Positions 61,034-64,000 of a stretch of 64,000 nt of DNA are shown here, piece after piece; position 1 is the stretch's first letter; the number at the start of each line of letters is the position of its first letter. The notes under the pieces are model-generated. The model did no database searches. It was not told the origin of the DNA and worked only from the letters and a program-made list of their open reading frames with translations. The position numbers and the translations under genes were made by a program. Source of the DNA: CAZTHM01 sp041946825 (lineage in GTDB: Bacteria; Acidobacteriota; Terriglobia; UBA7540); assembly GCA_041946825.1 (NCBI GenBank), contig JBHGBD010000003.1, positions 62,001-126,000 on the forward strand, read 5' to 3'.

Positions 61034-62059
61034 ATGATTGAAGTGGCCGGATTGACGAAGCGCTACGGGCCGACGCTGGCGGTTTCCGACGTCAGCTTCG
61101 AAGTGCAAAAGGGCGAAGTGCTGGGATTCCTCGGGCCGAACGGCGCGGGGAAGACGACGACGATGCGCGTCATCACCGGCTATCTCACGCCCAGCGAAGG
61201 CAAGGTACGCGTGGCGGGCTACGATGTCCTCGAGGAGCCTTTGGAGGCCAAGCGCCGGACCGGCTACCTCCCCGAGACTCCGCCTGTCTATCCCGACATG
61301 ACGGTCGCGGAGTATCTGGCCTTCGTGGGGCGGATCAAGGGAGTGGCGCGAAGGGATCTCAAGAACCGCATCGGCGAAATCGCCGAAAAGTGTGCCATCA
61401 CCGACGTGCAACGCCGGCAGGTCGGGAAGCTCTCCAAAGGCTATCGCCAGCGCGTGGGCCTGGCGCAGGCGCTGATTCACAACCCCGACGTTTTGATTCT
61501 CGACGAGCCGACCGCGGGGCTCGATCCGAAACAGATCATCGAGACGCGCGAGCTGATCAAGGGCCTGGCGGGGCAGCACACCATCGTTCTGAGCACCCAC
61601 ATCCTTCCGGAAGTTTCGAAAACCTGCCAGCGCGTGCTGGTCATCAGCCAGGGGAAAATCGTGGCCTCCGGAACGCCCGACGAGCTGATGCACCGCTTGC
61701 AGGGATACGAGACGGTCCTGCTGACCGCCGAGGGCCCGGCGGCGGAAATGATGGAGCGGCTGCAACGGGTCGGCGGGGTCAATCTGGTCGAGCCGCGCGA
61801 GGCCGCCGATGCGCGCGTCACGTTTGAGGTTCACGCCGAAAAGGGCCACGATGTTCGAGCGGAGCTGGCGCGCGCCGTGGTGGAATCGCAGTGGAAGCTG
61901 CTCGAACTGAAGACGAGCGGCCTCAGCCTGGAAGAGATCTTCTTGAAGCTGACAACCAGGGATCTTGGCGAGGAATCGGAAGCGAAGAGTCCGCAGCCAG
62001 GAGGCGGGAGTCAGGAGTCAGGAGTCGAGAGTCAGGAGCCGGATATCAAGATTCAGTAA
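61034..62059 (+). CDS. ABC transporter ATPase (GldA-like)
   Basis: 341 aa from ATG 61034, AGGAGG upstream. Walker A GPNGAGKTTTMRVI, Q-loop near LPETPPVYPDMTV, signature LSKGYRQRVGLAQ, Walker B VLILDEPTAGLDP and the switch His in VLSTHIL. After about residue 240 comes an extra domain. The last 20 or so residues (SPQPGGGSQESGVESQEP) are translated from a heptamer array, so the natural C-terminus is probably shorter and tolerant. Head of the operon with the permease and GldG-like genes. Confidence 0.93.
   Translation: MIEVAGLTKRYGPTLAVSDVSFEVQKGEVLGFLGPNGAGKTTTMRVITGYLTPSEGKVRVAGYDVLEEPLEAKRRTGYLPETPPVYPDMTVAEYLAFVGRIKGVARRDLKNRIGEIAEKCAITDVQRRQVGKLSKGYRQRVGLAQALIHNPDVLILDEPTAGLDPKQIIETRELIKGLAGQHTIVLSTHILPEVSKTCQRVLVISQGKIVASGTPDELMHRLQGYETVLLTAEGPAAEMMERLQRVGGVNLVEPREAADARVTFEVHAEKGHDVRAELARAVVESQWKLLELKTSGLSLEEIFLKLTTRDLGEESEAKSPQPGGGSQESGVESQEPDIKIQ
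62007..62040. repeat. Heptamer array within the ABC ATPase reading frame
   Basis: GGAGTCA, GGAGTCA, GGAGTCG, AGAGTCA, partial GGAGCC. It is coding here, giving the SQESGVESQEP tail. Confidence 0.7.
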
Positions 62060-62079
62060 TTCTCGGACCTTTGCCATCC

Positions 62080-62107
62080 GGGAACTGGCAACCGGCAACT
62101 GGGAACT
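62080..62107. repeat. Heptamer array between ABC ATPase and permease
   Basis: GGGAACT, GGCAACC, GGCAACT, GGGAACT, with unit sequence different from the array 40 bases before it. Confidence 0.7.
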
Positions 62108-62122
62108 GAGAGGATTTAGATT

Positions 62123-62896
62123 ATGCGCAATGTGCTGGCTGTGGCGGGCAAGGAGCTTCGCCACTATTTCCACTCGCCCATCGCCTACCTGGTGATGACG
62201 GTGTGGACCGCCTTGTGCGGGTTCATCTTTTACGTGCTGACCGGGAACCTTGTCGCGCAGACCCTGCGAATGCAGATGATGGGGCGCGGGGCGCCTCCGA
62301 TGAGCTTGAATGAGTTCATCATCCGCAACATGCTGCAGGGAATCCTGATGGTGGTTCTGCTCTTTCTTCTGCCGCTGGTGACGATGCGGCTCTATGCGGA
62401 GGAAAAGCGCTCGGGGACGATCGAGCTGCTGGTGACCTCGCCGCTCACGGACCTGCAAATAATTCTCGGCAAGTTCCTGGGCGCGCTGGCGCTTTACGCG
62501 GTTCTGGTCGCGATCGCGTTCCTCTATATCGGCGTGCTGTTTATCTACGGAAACCCCAATGCCAAGCCGCTGATCGCCAACGCGCTGGGCCTGCTTCTGT
62601 TTGGCGCGGCGCTGCTGGCGCTGGGGATGTGGTTCTCGACCTTCACCAAAAACCAGATCATCGCCGGCGTTGTCTCGATGGTGGCTTTTCTGGTGCTCTG
62701 GATTCTCGACTGGACACAGTCCTTTTCGACCGGCAAGGTGGCCAGCGTGGCGTCCTACATGTCGCTGAGCACCCACCTGGACAATTTCGCCAAAGGTGTA
62801 ATCGATCTGGGTGATACGGTGTATTTCGTTTCGCTGGTGGCGCTGGGAATCTTTCTGACGGCCCGCTCGGTTGAGGCCCTGAAGGGGAGGGCATGA
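62123..62896 (+). CDS. ABC-2 type permease (GldF-like)
   Basis: 257 aa with six helices. NVLAVAGKELRHYFHSPIAYLVM at the start and the conserved ABC-2 segment TMRLYAEEKRSGTIELLVTSPLTDLQIILGKF match the GldF/NosY-like family. It pairs with the ATPase 60 bases upstream, and its stop overlaps the next ATG (ATGA, 62893-62896). Substrate unknown; in Bacteroidetes the homologous complex is linked to gliding. Confidence 0.9.
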   Translation: MRNVLAVAGKELRHYFHSPIAYLVMTVWTALCGFIFYVLTGNLVAQTLRMQMMGRGAPPMSLNEFIIRNMLQGILMVVLLFLLPLVTMRLYAEEKRSGTIELLVTSPLTDLQIILGKFLGALALYAVLVAIAFLYIGVLFIYGNPNAKPLIANALGLLLFGAALLALGMWFSTFTKNQIIAGVVSMVAFLVLWILDWTQSFSTGKVASVASYMSLSTHLDNFAKGVIDLGDTVYFVSLVALGIFLTARSVEALKGRA

Positions 62897-64000
62897 CAAT
62901 GGCAACGAAGGACGGCGGCGTCGGCCGGAAGGTTCTCGAGGGCGCGAACACTCTGATTTACACGGCGGTGGCGGTCGCGATCGTCGTCGTCGCGAACTGG
63001 TTTGTGGACCGCCACAACCATCGCTGGGATCTGACCCCCAGCCAGAAATACAGCCTCTCGGAGCAGACCAAAAAGATCCTGAAGGGGCTTTCCCGCGACA
63101 TCACGATTTACGTTTTCGATCGCGAGCGCGGCAACCGGAGCACGCGCGATTTGATCGACAATTACAAAGTGGTGAGCCCCAAGGTTACGGTCCGCTACGT
63201 CGATCCCACGCGCGATCCGGTTCTGGCCAAGCAATTCAATGTGCGGCGCGACGGCACGATCATCGTGGCGAGCGCGGAAAAGCAGTTCGAAGCGCAGACC
63301 GAGACGGAAGAGGGCGTGACCAACGCCGTCGTCCGGCTGCTCAAGGGGCAAAAGACGATCTACTTCATCCAGGGGCACGGGGAACGGGACGTCGAGAGCT
63401 CCGAGCGGCTCGGCTACGCCAACTTCAAGAAAGCGCTCGAGAACGAGAACTACCTCACCAAGACCCAAGTGCTGATGCAGAAGATGGAGATTCCCGCTGA
63501 CTGCTCGCTCCTGGTGATCGCCGGGCCGAAGAACGACTACCTCCCGCAGGAAATCGACGTCATCAAGAAGTATCTGGAGGGCGGCGGGCACGCGCTGGTT
63601 TTGGTTGATCCGGGAATGGAGATTCCCAATCTCGCCAAGCTGCTGGCGGATTGGAACGTGACGGTCCGCAACGACCTGGTCATCGACGAGAACCCCATCG
63701 CCCAGGTCTTCGGCACGCGGCCGGAGATGCCGCTGGTCATCAACTATGGGACGAGCCCGATTGTTCAGCCGCTGGCGCGCACCGCGACACTGTTTCCTTT
63801 GACGCGCTCCTTCCAGACGGGGAAGGAATCCAAGGCGGGCGTCACCACCGAGTCGCTGTGCGAGACAACTTCCGCCAGCTACAGCTATACCGACTTCAAC
63901 CCCAAGGTGCGCGAAATCGCCTTTCGGAATGGCAAAGACATCCGCGGGCCGCTGACCGTGGCGGTCTCGGGCAGTGTGACGACCGGTAACGGCGAGAGCA
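62893..64000 (+). CDS. GldG-like membrane subunit, truncated by window edge
   Basis: At least 369 codons, running off the right edge. One N-terminal helix (TLIYTAVAVAIVVVANWFVD), then DLTPSQKYSLSEQTKKILKG, the opening of the GldG/ABC-type extracytoplasmic domain (DUF4350-like), with KTIYFIQGHGERDV and HALVLVDPGMEIPN. It is co-encoded and coupled with the permease by ATGA overlap. The predicted partner is the ATPase-permease pair. Motility role is inferred only from the family. Confidence 0.88.
   Translation, partial: MTMATKDGGVGRKVLEGANTLIYTAVAVAIVVVANWFVDRHNHRWDLTPSQKYSLSEQTKKILKGLSRDITIYVFDRERGNRSTRDLIDNYKVVSPKVTVRYVDPTRDPVLAKQFNVRRDGTIIVASAEKQFEAQTETEEGVTNAVVRLLKGQKTIYFIQGHGERDVESSERLGYANFKKALENENYLTKTQVLMQKMEIPADCSLLVIAGPKNDYLPQEIDVIKKYLEGGGHALVLVDPGMEIPNLAKLLADWNVTVRNDLVIDENPIAQVFGTRPEMPLVINYGTSPIVQPLARTATLFPLTRSFQTGKESKAGVTTESLCETTSASYSYTDFNPKVREIAFRNGKDIRGPLTVAVSGSVTTGNGES

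Overview
The window is high-GC, densely packed bacterial chromosome with short intergenic gaps and frequent stop/start overlaps. It looks like a soil-type Acidobacteriota genome. That placement is an inference from overall style and gene mix: an exopolysaccharide operon with HprK-like kinases, a DUF5777-type barrel, MOT1, a UPF0182 protein, GldFG-type ABC genes, and period-7 repeats beside stop and start codons. No rRNA gene and no convincing tRNA gene was seen, so the assignment is not proven. No CRISPR array, integrase or transposase gene was seen.

Layout. 1-6524 (minus) is an exopolysaccharide operon: two HprK-like proteins, a nucleotidyltransferase-like protein, the initiating polyprenyl-phosphate sugar transferase, a Wzz-type chain-length protein and a flippase that runs off the left edge. 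6668-9155 (minus) is an OmpR-type two-component pair, flanked on both sides by the same 17-base direct-repeat site. 9479-13303 (plus) has an outer-membrane barrel, an O-antigen ligase-like protein and a MOT1 molybdate transporter. 13301-13632 holds a decayed copy of a promoter-plus-small-ORF element. 13699-22257 carries a sugar-type permease with a 33-aa membrane protein, an S9 peptidase fused to a formylglycine-generating-enzyme-like domain, a tartrate/malate-type dehydrogenase, a lipoprotein glycoside hydrolase and an amidohydrolase. 22389-24284 is purD-purE. 24333-27461 (minus) is cstA-ybdD-rraA-like. 27611-29844 is a tandem pair of secreted metallo-beta-lactamase paralogs.

30010-37899 holds signalling and stress genes (SpoIIE phosphatase, htpX, MFS exporter, clpB, hsp20). 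38213-39347 encodes two adjacent exported peroxiredoxins, each with an in-frame UGA exactly where the peroxidatic cysteine belongs, followed by an identical hairpin. I read them as selenoproteins; a standard gene caller would truncate both. 39236-39898 is a membrane-protein frame broken by one amber codon. 39934-49031 has UPF0182, a ClC channel, a TPR protein, cytochrome P460 and two secreted proteins. 49058-51247 is glpK with a MntA-HepT toxin-antitoxin cassette at its 3' end, bounded by a duplicated glpK tail. 51359-59552 holds a cold-shock gene with an attenuator-like leader, thioredoxin, PilZ, a uracil-DNA glycosylase, a membrane/spermidine-synthase fusion and a Tat-exported esterase. 59641-59985 is the second, better preserved copy of the promoter element, in inverted orientation, abutting an SDR gene. 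61034-64000 is a GldA/F/G-like ABC operon cut by the right edge.

Functional themes are envelope and exopolysaccharide construction (phospho-relay control is suggested by the HprK-like genes), protein quality control and oxidative defence (clpB, hsp20, htpX, Sec-peroxiredoxins, thioredoxin), and carbon scavenging (cstA, esterases, glycosidase, glpK). The most unusual content is the selenocysteine peroxiredoxin pair, the two-copy promoter element that begins exactly at upstream stop codons, the toxin-antitoxin insertion with a duplicated glpK tail, and nine or more heptamer arrays.
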